Source: Pseudomonas solani (GTDB lineage: Bacteria; Pseudomonadota; Gammaproteobacteria; Pseudomonadales; Pseudomonadaceae). From it: a stretch of 64,000 bases of DNA. The notes below the pieces were generated by a model, which did not search any database, was not told the origin of the DNA, and saw only the letters and a program-made list of their open reading frames with translations. Location: the NCBI RefSeq assembly GCF_026072635.1, contig NZ_AP023081.1, positions 4,956,501 to 5,020,500 on the forward strand. Reading direction: 5' to 3'. The translations under genes and the position numbers were made by a program. Below, one piece after another: positions 58,081 to 64,000 of the stretch (position 1 is its first letter; each line of letters starts with the position of its first letter).

Positions 58081-58221
58081 TTACTGAGCCGCGTGGCGCT
58101 GGCGACGGCAGCGCTCGGAGCAGTAACGCACCTCGTCCCAGCAGTGCGCCCAGCGGCGGCGCCAGGCGAAGGGTCGGCCGCACACCGCGCAGGTCTTTTG
58201 CGGCAGGTGGGCCTTCTTCAC
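58081..58221 (-). CDS. DUF2256 small zinc-ribbon-like protein
   Basis: A 46-residue protein that matches DUF2256, a family commonly encoded beside photolyase/cryptochrome genes. It has two Cys pairs (CAVCGRPF and CSERCRRQ) suited to binding a metal, and a basic tail. It is probably started at the GTG at 58221, which overlaps the photolyase stop (GTGA), so translation is coupled. Its function is unknown. Confidence 0.8.
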   Translation of the reverse strand: MKKAHLPQKTCAVCGRPFAWRRRWAHCWDEVRYCSERCRRQRHAAQ

Positions 58222-59762
58222 AGCGCCTCGCCGGCATCCAGTCGTGCCAGCAGCCATTCGCCGCGCTCCCAGAGCGCATCGACGCGGGCCTGGTCCATGC
58301 GCTGCAGGTTGCGATAGGGCATGGCCAGGCGCGGGTTGCGGCCCAGGCGCTCGCTGTGGCGCATCAGGAAGTGCCAGTAGAGCGCGTTGAACGGGCAGGC
58401 GTCCTCCTCGGTGGCACGGTCCACGCGGTAGCGGCACGCCGCGCAATGGTCGGACATGCGCTGGATGTAGCGGCCGCTGGCGCAATAGGGCTTGGAGCCG
58501 AGGTAGCCACCGTCGGCGTGCATCACCATGCCCAGGGTGTTGGGCAGCTCCACCCACTCGAAGGCGTCCAGGTAGACCGCCAGGTACCACTCGCAGATGG
58601 CCGCGGGGGCGATGCCGGCGAGCAGGGCGAAGTTGCCGGTCACCATCAGCCGCTGGATGTGGTGCGCATAGCCCAGCTCCAGGGTCTGGCCGATGGCCTG
58701 GGCCATGCAGCGCATCTCGGTGCGGCCGGTCCAGTAGAACGCCGGCAGCGGCCGGCTGTTGCCGAAGACGTTGAGCTTGGCGTAATCCGGCATGCGCAGC
58801 CAGTAGATGCCGCGCACGTACTCGCGCCAGCCGATCAGCTGGCGGATGAAGCCTTCCGCCGCGTTGAGCGGCACCTGGCCCTGGCGGTGGGCATTCTCCA
58901 CGTCGGCGCAGAGCTGGCGCAGGTCCAGCAGGCCGATGTTCAGGGCGGCGCTGATACGCGCGTGGAAGAGGTAGGGCTCGCCTTCGGCCATGGCGTCCTG
59001 GTAGTCGCCGAAGGCGGGCAGGGCGAACGCCAGGAAGTGCTGCCAGAGCGCCTGGGCCTCGGCGTGGGTCACCGGGTAGTCGAAGCCCTCCAGGCGCCCG
59101 TAATGGTGGGCGAAGCGCTCGCCCACCAGAGCCACCACCTCGCGGGTGATGGCGTCCTGGCCGAAGCGCGCGGGAAAGGGGCCGCGCACGCCCTTGGGCA
59201 GCGCCTTGCGATTGTCGGCGTCGAAGTTCCAGCTGCCCCCCAGCGGCTGGCCGTCCGGCTCCAGCAGCAGGCCGCTGCGCTTGCGCATCTCGCGGTAGAA
59301 CAGCTCCATGCGCAGTTGCTTGCGCTCACCCGCCCAGCGCGCGAACGCCTCGCGGGAGCAGAGGAAGCGGCTGTCGGCGTGCCAGTTCAGCGGCAACCCG
59401 GTGGCGCGCAGCGCCTCTTCCACGCGCCATTCGCCGCACTCGGTCAGGTGCAGCTCCGGCTCGCCCAGGGCGGCGTGCCAGCGGCGCAGCTCGCCCGCCA
59501 GGCTGCCGCTGTTGTCGGGTGCGTCGAGCCGGGTGTAGATCACCCGCCAGCCACGCTGCTCCAGTGCCGCCGCGAAGTGGCGCATGGCGCTGAAGACCAG
59601 CACGATCTTGTGTGGGTGGTGCGGCACGTAGCTCGCCTCTTCGTTGACCTCCGCCATCAGCACCGCGTCGCGGGCCGGGTCGAGGGCCGCGAACAGCGAA
59701 AGGTCGAAGCTGAGCTGGTCGCCCAGCACCAGGCCGAGCCGGCGAACGTGGCCGTTCACCAT
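58218..59762 (-). CDS. iron-sulfur bacterial cryptochrome/photolyase (FeS-BCP, PhrB/CryB-like)
   Basis: A 514-residue flavoprotein of the FeS-BCP (prokaryotic 6-4 photolyase) group. The N-terminal antenna domain begins RLGLVLGDQLSFDLSLFAAL. The C-terminal FAD domain includes FIRQLIGWREYVRGIYWL and PNTLGMVMHADGGYLGSKPY. Four cysteines for a [4Fe-4S] cluster are visible: PYCASG, DHCAACRYR and DACPFNAL. These proteins repair (6-4) photoproducts or sense blue light. The ATG overlaps the upstream gene's stop, and the DUF2256 gene overlaps its own stop. It is the penultimate gene of a five-gene leftward operon. Confidence 0.92.
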   Translation of the reverse strand: MVNGHVRRLGLVLGDQLSFDLSLFAALDPARDAVLMAEVNEEASYVPHHPHKIVLVFSAMRHFAAALEQRGWRVIYTRLDAPDNSGSLAGELRRWHAALGEPELHLTECGEWRVEEALRATGLPLNWHADSRFLCSREAFARWAGERKQLRMELFYREMRKRSGLLLEPDGQPLGGSWNFDADNRKALPKGVRGPFPARFGQDAITREVVALVGERFAHHYGRLEGFDYPVTHAEAQALWQHFLAFALPAFGDYQDAMAEGEPYLFHARISAALNIGLLDLRQLCADVENAHRQGQVPLNAAEGFIRQLIGWREYVRGIYWLRMPDYAKLNVFGNSRPLPAFYWTGRTEMRCMAQAIGQTLELGYAHHIQRLMVTGNFALLAGIAPAAICEWYLAVYLDAFEWVELPNTLGMVMHADGGYLGSKPYCASGRYIQRMSDHCAACRYRVDRATEEDACPFNALYWHFLMRHSERLGRNPRLAMPYRNLQRMDQARVDALWERGEWLLARLDAGEAL

Positions 59763-60061
59763 TGCGAGTCCAGCGACAGGGGCAGGCGCAGCGGTTCCAG
59801 CGGGCCCTCGCGGGCGCCGCACATCTCGTCATGGACGCAATGTTGCACCAGCTCGCAAGGCAGCCGTGGCAAACCCTGCAGCAGGTCGCGGAGCTGAGTC
59901 GTCGAGCGCAGGCGCAAGACCTTGCCCTGCTCGTCCAGCACCCCTTCGAGGCCCGAAGCGAGGCGCGCCTGGAGGATGTAGAAGCCGCCCTCCAGGGACA
60001 CCACGTCGAGCCCTTCGATACGGCCCGCCAGTGCGGCTTCGCCAAGTTGTTGGAGATTCAT
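59756..60061 (-). CDS. DUF6482-like small protein
   Basis: A 101-residue soluble protein that resembles the DUF6482 family from pseudomonads (recognition by memory, so tentative). It begins MNLQQLGEAALAGRIEGLDV and contains YILQARLASGLEGVLDEQGK. There is no signal peptide. Its stop codon overlaps the start of the photolyase gene (ATGGTGA), so the two are coupled. Function unknown; the context suggests a light- or stress-related operon. Confidence 0.65.
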   Translation of the reverse strand: MNLQQLGEAALAGRIEGLDVVSLEGGFYILQARLASGLEGVLDEQGKVLRLRSTTQLRDLLQGLPRLPCELVQHCVHDEMCGAREGPLEPLRLPLSLDSQW

Positions 60062-60091
60062 CGCCCAGTCCTCCGGCTCACGCCCGGTCAG

Positions 60092-60628
60092 TCAGTGTTG
60101 CAATGCGGAGTCGCGGCGGAAGAACAGGGTCACCTGGCCCAGTTCGACGCCGAGCTTGCTCATGCTCGAGCGGTTGATCAGGGTGTCCTCGTCCATCAGG
60201 TACATCCAGTCGTCGAAGTCCACTTCCCAGGTCGAGCCGTCCACCTCCAGGTTCAGCGTGTAGCGCCAGCGCAGGGCGTTGCCCGCCACCTCGCCATCCG
60301 CTTCACCGATCACGTCCGCCGCGCGGCCGCGCCAGCGTCCATCACCCAGCGGTTGCAGGGTCCACACCCGCTGCTGGCGGGTCCCGTCGCTGTAGAGGAA
60401 GCGTTCGTCGAGAATCAGCCGCTCGCCCTCGCGGCGGCTGGTGATGTCCACCTTGAAGCGCTTGACCACCTCGCCCTCGCGGTTCTGGAAGATGCCCCAG
60501 GCCTGTACCGGCCTGGAGAAGAACCCCGGCAGGTCCAGCTGCGGGCGCTCCTTGGCGTAATGATCGACCTCCACACCGCCGCACCCGGCGAGCAGCAGGC
60601 AGCACAGCAACCCTATTACGGCACGCAT
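60092..60628 (-). CDS. DUF3833 family lipoprotein
   Basis: A 178-residue lipoprotein of the DUF3833 family. The signal sequence MRAVIGLLCCLLLAGCGG has a lipobox with the acylated Cys at about residue 16. The mature part has WGIFQNREGEVVKRFKVDIT and VDFDDWMYLMDEDTLINRSS, both characteristic of the family. The ATG at 60628 is six bases from AGGAGG; in-frame ATGs at 60631 and 60643 are also possible, the last overlapping the upstream stop (ATGA). DUF3833 is commonly found beside the chalcone-isomerase-like gene, as here. The biochemical role is unknown. Confidence 0.85.
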   Translation of the reverse strand: MRAVIGLLCCLLLAGCGGVEVDHYAKERPQLDLPGFFSRPVQAWGIFQNREGEVVKRFKVDITSRREGERLILDERFLYSDGTRQQRVWTLQPLGDGRWRGRAADVIGEADGEVAGNALRWRYTLNLEVDGSTWEVDFDDWMYLMDEDTLINRSSMSKLGVELGQVTLFFRRDSALQH

Positions 60629-60639
60629 CATCGGCCTCC

Positions 60640-61191
60640 TCATTGGTTTGTTTCATTGAGCCCGAGCAGCTCGCGGCGCAGCTCGGGATTACGGGTACGG
60701 GCATCCAGCCAGATGGCGAAGAACGCCTGGGCGAAATCGGCATCGGCCACCGCGTGGCGGAACTGGCCGTCGACGTAGAAGCGGCTTCCCCGGCCCGGCA
60801 GGTAGAGGCCGGTGATGCGCTGGCCCGGCTGCACATCGACGAAGGCCTGGCGCATCTCGCCGTCCCAGGCCGCCAGGCGCGCCTCGTCCAGCGAGGAACC
60901 GCCCAGGCGGCGCATCTCGTCCAGGCTGGCCTGCACCAGGGTGTCTCGCGACAGCTCGCGGCTGTAGATGAGCTCCAGGGCGAAGGGCTGCTCCCAGTCG
61001 ATGGGCGCCGCCGGGCTCCACAGGCGGGCCTGGTACACCCGCAGGCCGAACCAGGTGAAATCGCCCTGGCCGACCAGCTCGGCCTTGGGAAGCTCGCCCC
61101 GCCAGTCGGCCCAGCACGGCGCGGCTATCAGAAGCAGGCATAGCAGGACGGCACGGCGTAGCGCCGAAGCGGGGGATATCGCCAGGCCCAT
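60640..61191 (-). CDS. chalcone isomerase-like periplasmic protein
   Basis: A 183-residue exported protein: a signal peptide (AVLLCLLLIAAPCWA) is followed by a chalcone-isomerase-like fold. Typical segments are LVGQGDFTWFGLRVYQARLW, ELIYSRELSRDTLVQASLDE and DVQPGQRITGLYLPGRG. Bacterial members have no demonstrated isomerase activity and may bind fatty acids. GGGAGAGACC precedes the ATG at 61191. It is the first gene of the operon and is preceded by the AT-rich operator region at 61226-61262. Confidence 0.88.
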   Translation of the reverse strand: MGLAISPASALRRAVLLCLLLIAAPCWADWRGELPKAELVGQGDFTWFGLRVYQARLWSPAAPIDWEQPFALELIYSRELSRDTLVQASLDEMRRLGGSSLDEARLAAWDGEMRQAFVDVQPGQRITGLYLPGRGSRFYVDGQFRHAVADADFAQAFFAIWLDARTRNPELRRELLGLNETNQ

Positions 61192-61225
61192 GGTGGTCTC
61201 TCCCGGTCTGTGGGTGGGTGATAAA

Positions 61226-61262
61226 ATTATACAAATATTAGCGTTGTATAAGTATCTGTATA
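61226..61262 (-). promoter_or_regulatory. promoter and candidate operator of the photolyase operon
   Basis: On the minus strand a perfect -10 hexamer TATAAT (61231-61226) lies 35 bases from the first start codon. It overlaps an 8-9-8 inverted repeat TTATACAA...TTGTATAA (61227-61251), with a third half-site TATACAG (61262-61256) in line. The region is strikingly AT-rich against its surroundings. The arrangement fits a MerR-type light-responsive repressor such as LitR/CarH, known to control photolyase genes in pseudomonads, but no regulator gene is present here. The regulator assignment is inference. Confidence 0.55.
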
Positions 61263-61284
61263 GATTTATCGAGCGGCGACGGTG

Positions 61285-61805
61285 CAACAGCCTGCACGGA
61301 GTAGGCCCGTGTGTGGGGGGACATCGCTCTTCATGTCCACCAAACGGTGCCGGACGGGACTCCGCTGGTGGATGAGAAGAGCGCCATCCACCCTACGAAG
61401 AGCCGCCTGTAGGTCGGGTGCAACCCGACAGCTGTGGGGCAGGGACTCGCGGGTTTCACCCGCCCTACGAAGTGCCGTAACAGCCAGCACGGAGCGGGGT
61501 CCATGTGTAGGGTGGACATCGCTCTTCATGTCCACAGTGCGGTGCTGGACGGGACTCCGATGGTGGATGAAAAAAGCGCCATCCACCCTACGAAGGGCAG
61601 CCTGTAGGTCGGGTGCAACCCGACAGCTGTGGGGCAGGGGACTCGCGGGTTTCACCCGCCCTACGGAGTGCCGCACGAGCCAGCACGGAGCGGGTCCGTG
61701 TGTAGGCTGGACATCGCTCTTCATGTCCACCAGACGGTGCCGGACGGGACTCCGATGGTGGATGAAAAGAGCGCCATCCACCCTACGAAGAGCGGCAACG
61801 GTGCG
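61285..61805. repeat. tandem array of a 195-bp composite repeat, about 2.7 copies
   Basis: A unit starting near GCACGGAG recurs at 61294, 61488 and 61683, i.e. with a period of 194-195 bases. Each full unit contains a doublet that starts GTAGGGTGGACATC and ends GCCATCCACCCTAC, followed by a second doublet that starts GTAGGTCGGGTGCAACCCGAC and ends TTTCACCCGCCCTAC. The first unit has TGTGGGGGGAC in place of TGTAGGGTGGAC. The third is truncated after its first doublet. With the operator region it accounts for the gene-free stretch 61192-61939. Confidence 0.88.
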
Positions 61806-61939
61806 AAGTGATCACCGGATCACGCTTAGTACAGATGTACGAGTTGACCCTCGCGGGCGCACGTCGCTAGATTCCCGCTCCCTCTTCGCCGCCGGGCCCG
61901 TCGCCCCGCAGCGGTCACAGTGGCAAGGACCGGCCCTTC

Positions 61940-62602
61940 ATGCACAAGATCACTCCCTTTCTTCTCACCAGCGCCCTGGCGCTGATCTGCCTGCCCAGCC
62001 ACGCAGAGGACAGCGAACCCTTCAGCTGCCGAAATGGCTATTTCCCCTCCGAGGGCAAGTTCAGCCAGCTGTACAAGGTCGTGAACAAGCACCAGACGCA
62101 CTTCTTCAAGGACGACGAGCGCTGCCCCGAATCCGAGGGCTGCCAGCAGAAGGCGTACCTCATCGAGGGCGATGAGGTGCTGGTCAACAAGATCGAAGGC
62201 GGTTGGGCCTGTGCCTGGTACCAGGGCAAGAAGCGCGAAACCGTGGGCTGGATCGAGTTGGTGAACCTCGCTCCAGCCGCTGACCCCTTGCCGGAAACCA
62301 GCGATTGGCTGGGCACCTGGAAGGCCTGGGCCAGCACCCTCACCATCGAGCAGCAAGAGCAGGGGCCGGGCCTGCACGTGACCGGTGATTCGACCTGGGG
62401 CAGCGGCGCCAGTACCCACATCGGGCAGATCGACGGCACCTTCAAGCCCAAAGGCCGCTACGCCATGACCAAGGACGGCGACGGCAAGTACGACTGCGCT
62501 GTCGAGTACACCCGTATCGGCCGCTTCCTGATCGTCGATGACAACAACAATTGCGGCGGCATGAATGTGAGCTTCGATGGGGTTTACGTCCGGGCGCAGT
62601 GA
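61940..62602 (+). CDS. hypothetical secreted protein
   Basis: A 220-residue exported protein with signal peptide MHKITPFLLTSALALICLPSHA. I do not recognise a family. The mature N-terminal half has four cysteines and a possible SH3-like strand set (AYLIEGDEVLVNKIEGGWAC, RETVGWIELVNLAP). The C-terminal half (WLGTWKAWASTLTIEQQEQG; DCAVEYTRIGRFLIVDDNNN) looks like a small beta-barrel. AAGGA lies upstream of the ATG. It is divergent from the repeat array side and its stop is 15 bases from that of the next, convergent gene. Confidence 0.7.
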   Translation: MHKITPFLLTSALALICLPSHAEDSEPFSCRNGYFPSEGKFSQLYKVVNKHQTHFFKDDERCPESEGCQQKAYLIEGDEVLVNKIEGGWACAWYQGKKRETVGWIELVNLAPAADPLPETSDWLGTWKAWASTLTIEQQEQGPGLHVTGDSTWGSGASTHIGQIDGTFKPKGRYAMTKDGDGKYDCAVEYTRIGRFLIVDDNNNCGGMNVSFDGVYVRAQ

Positions 62603-62617
62603 GCCGAGGGTTGCGGC

Positions 62618-63391
62618 TCAGCGGAGGCGATGATTGATCGTCTCCGGTTTGAGCAGTTCTTCTGCCCCCTGCGGCCCATAGAACCTCACGTCCTGAATTC
62701 CAAACCGGCTGGTGTTAACCACCGTAACGCCTGCATACATACCCACTACAAAGGTGTCGCCTCGCTTGACCAGGCTATTGGGCGCAAAGCGCGACCAGGG
62801 CGCTTTGTAGGCAATGATTTCCATCGACGCCTGCTCAGGGGATGGGTTTACGGCAATAAGGCTGTCGAAGGTCAGGATGTAGGCAACGCCTTTTTCAAAA
62901 AGGATCTTCTCCGGGGCGGAGGGAAGCAGGGTGAACCTGGCCAACTTCGGTTCGCTTGCGATATCCGTCAGCTCGTACATGGCGCCAACGTTGATCCCCA
63001 TGTGGCTGAGCCCGGTAAACACGAAGATCGAGCCGTCGACTTTCTGGATGCTGACGACATTTTCCTTCAGCAAGGTTCTGGTCGTTCCATCCTGCGAGGT
63101 GACGGTCAGCTCACCTCCCCATTCACCATGGTCCGTGCCCATGATCTTCACGCCATCGACCTGCAACTCGGTCAGGGGCCGCTCCAGGCTCTGCTCATCG
63201 TGACTGATGAGGAGCCCGCCACCGTCGGCAGTAACCTGATAAGAGCCAAGGTCCAGTACTTTCTCGGTGATGCCGCTTTTCGGTATGGCCTGGGCTACCA
63301 GGCCGTTCTTTTGAAGTTCGCTTTCGAGGGTGCCTGCGACCGCCGTCATCGAGATCAGGGCTGAGAGTGCAGCGATTGCAATGCGTTGCAT
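62618..63391 (-). CDS. hypothetical secreted beta-rich protein
   Basis: A 257-residue exported protein with signal peptide MQRIAIAALSALISMTAVAG. The mature part is a series of beta-strand-forming segments (SYQVTADGGGLLISHDEQSL, GGELTVTSQDGTTRTLLKEN, GSIFVFTGLSHMGINVGAMY) that could form a beta-propeller-like fold. I do not recognise the family. GC content is visibly lower than in the rest of the window, which suggests later acquisition. It is followed upstream (18 bases) by the gene at 63410 on the same strand, so the two are probably an operon. Confidence 0.68.
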   Translation of the reverse strand: MQRIAIAALSALISMTAVAGTLESELQKNGLVAQAIPKSGITEKVLDLGSYQVTADGGGLLISHDEQSLERPLTELQVDGVKIMGTDHGEWGGELTVTSQDGTTRTLLKENVVSIQKVDGSIFVFTGLSHMGINVGAMYELTDIASEPKLARFTLLPSAPEKILFEKGVAYILTFDSLIAVNPSPEQASMEIIAYKAPWSRFAPNSLVKRGDTFVVGMYAGVTVVNTSRFGIQDVRFYGPQGAEELLKPETINHRLR

Positions 63392-63409
63392 GGGAGATAT
63401 CCGTTCTCT

Positions 63410-64000
63410 TTAGACCAAGGAGTGTGTGCAGTAGCGCTCGATCACTTCACACAGCTGATCGACCTCGCCCAATGGCACGAATCGGCTTAGCGACCAGCCG
63501 TTTTCACCGAGCTTCTGGCTGAAAACGCGATAGCCGACCACGGCGCCGCCAAATCGATAGCGGGAGACGAGCAGCGTGTCTTCGCCATAGATGAAGTCGG
63601 GTGTGTGGGAGATATGGAGGTGCTGGAAGGGGTTGTTCGGGTCGAAGTGAATCGATTCGAACAGGCCCTTTGTGTCCAGCCGTTCGAAGGCTTTCTTGAG
63701 GTCATCCTCGAAGCAGGTGTGCCCCTTGCCAGCCCGCTCGCGGATAGTCGTGACGGGTACGGTGTTCACGGGCCAGCCACTGAGTTCCGGCACCAGGTGA
63801 TCCCAGCCCTTGGCCAGTGCAATTTCGCGGGGCGTCTCGCCGTGGGCATTGGCCCGGAAGACATTCGCCATGCCCTGGAGCCCTTCGAGAATCTCGATGC
63901 GACGGGTAGCGCCCCAGTTGCCGGGCTTCTCGGCGAACGGTGCTTTGATCAAGGCGGTGATCAGGGTCTCGCCGTCCCGGGTGAACCCTTCCACCACGTC
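63410..64000 (-). CDS. hypothetical protein with ankyrin-like segment, partial
   Basis: At least 196 residues; the reading frame remains open at the right edge of the window and the true start lies beyond it. One ankyrin-like repeat can be seen (MANVFRANAHGETPREIALA and KGWDHLVPEL). The rest (FEDDLKKAFERLDTKGLFES; ISHTPDFIYGEDTLLVSRYR) is unfamiliar. There are no membrane segments in the visible part. GC content is low, as in the gene downstream, with which it probably forms an operon. Confidence 0.6.
   Translation of the reverse strand, partial: DVVEGFTRDGETLITALIKAPFAEKPGNWGATRRIEILEGLQGMANVFRANAHGETPREIALAKGWDHLVPELSGWPVNTVPVTTIRERAGKGHTCFEDDLKKAFERLDTKGLFESIHFDPNNPFQHLHISHTPDFIYGEDTLLVSRYRFGGAVVGYRVFSQKLGENGWSLSRFVPLGEVDQLCEVIERYCTHSLV

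Noticed and set aside
61285..61805. Possible CRISPR-like array
   Set aside because: The periodicity is 195 bases with the whole unit conserved, there are no short uniform repeats with unique spacers, and no cas genes are present.

Overview
The window is a high-GC (roughly two thirds G+C) chromosomal stretch from a Pseudomonas-type gammaproteobacterium. The DUF3509 proteins, the FecI/FecR/TonB-receptor locus, the 689-residue trehalose synthase, the NtrC/NasT-style nirBD leader, the many cyclic-di-GMP proteins and the REP-like palindromes all point to Pseudomonas. A resident-looking subclass B3 metallo-beta-lactamase of the POM/PAM kind suggests the P. otitidis / P. alcaligenes / P. resinovorans neighbourhood (Metapseudomonas). 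The species is an inference. No tRNA, rRNA, CRISPR array or prophage was seen.

Layout. 0-6 kb: a LysR fragment, a DUF3509 protein, an AhpD-like protein, tam, a candidate Rsm-type sRNA, a DMT exporter, a thioesterase, the B3 beta-lactamase and a GNAT acetyltransferase. 6-18 kb: a signalling block with an HD-GYP phosphodiesterase, a REC-HDOD protein, a REC-GGDEF-EAL protein coupled to a 1632-residue hybrid kinase, a periplasmic ClpP-fold protein and a PAS-GGDEF cyclase. 18-21 kb: nirBD behind a sigma-54 promoter and an ANTAR-type attenuator. 21-25 kb: two small unknown proteins, treS and a HAD phosphatase. 25.3-26.5 kb: an IS110-family element with a readable bridge RNA, inserted in a REP-like palindrome. 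26.6-33.8 kb: an ArsR regulator/MFS pair, a 183-bp tandem repeat, and a ferric-siderophore receptor with its anti-sigma and sigma factors. 34-40.8 kb: a BvgA/BvgS-like two-component pair, an unknown helical-repeat protein, a Sel1 lipoprotein and an unknown protein. 41-46.6 kb: zapE and lhr. 47-51 kb: an operon of HD-GYP regulator, histidine kinase and solute-binding protein. 51.6-57.5 kb: a LysE exporter, a PAS hybrid kinase, cobB, a thioredoxin-like protein, an XRE regulator and an HD hydrolase. 57.6-61.2 kb: a cytochrome c, then a leftward operon of chalcone-isomerase-like protein, DUF3833 lipoprotein, DUF6482-like protein, iron-sulfur photolyase and DUF2256. 62-64 kb: unknown, mostly secreted proteins of lower GC.

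Two themes run through it. First, RNA-based control is unusually visible: an sRNA with four GGA hairpins, a dual-hexaloop ANTAR leader overlapping a terminator, and a bridge RNA whose four guide segments match the target and the element's own ends. Second, almost every long intergenic gap is filled by palindromic repeats of several sequence families that share GTAGG/CCTAC outer ends, often as inverted doublets (REPIN-like); the IS110 element has landed exactly on one of these ends.

Three genes (nirB and two histidine kinases) each carry one apparent missing base in a G/C homopolymer. This looks more like assembly error than independent gene decay, but it cannot be settled from sequence alone.
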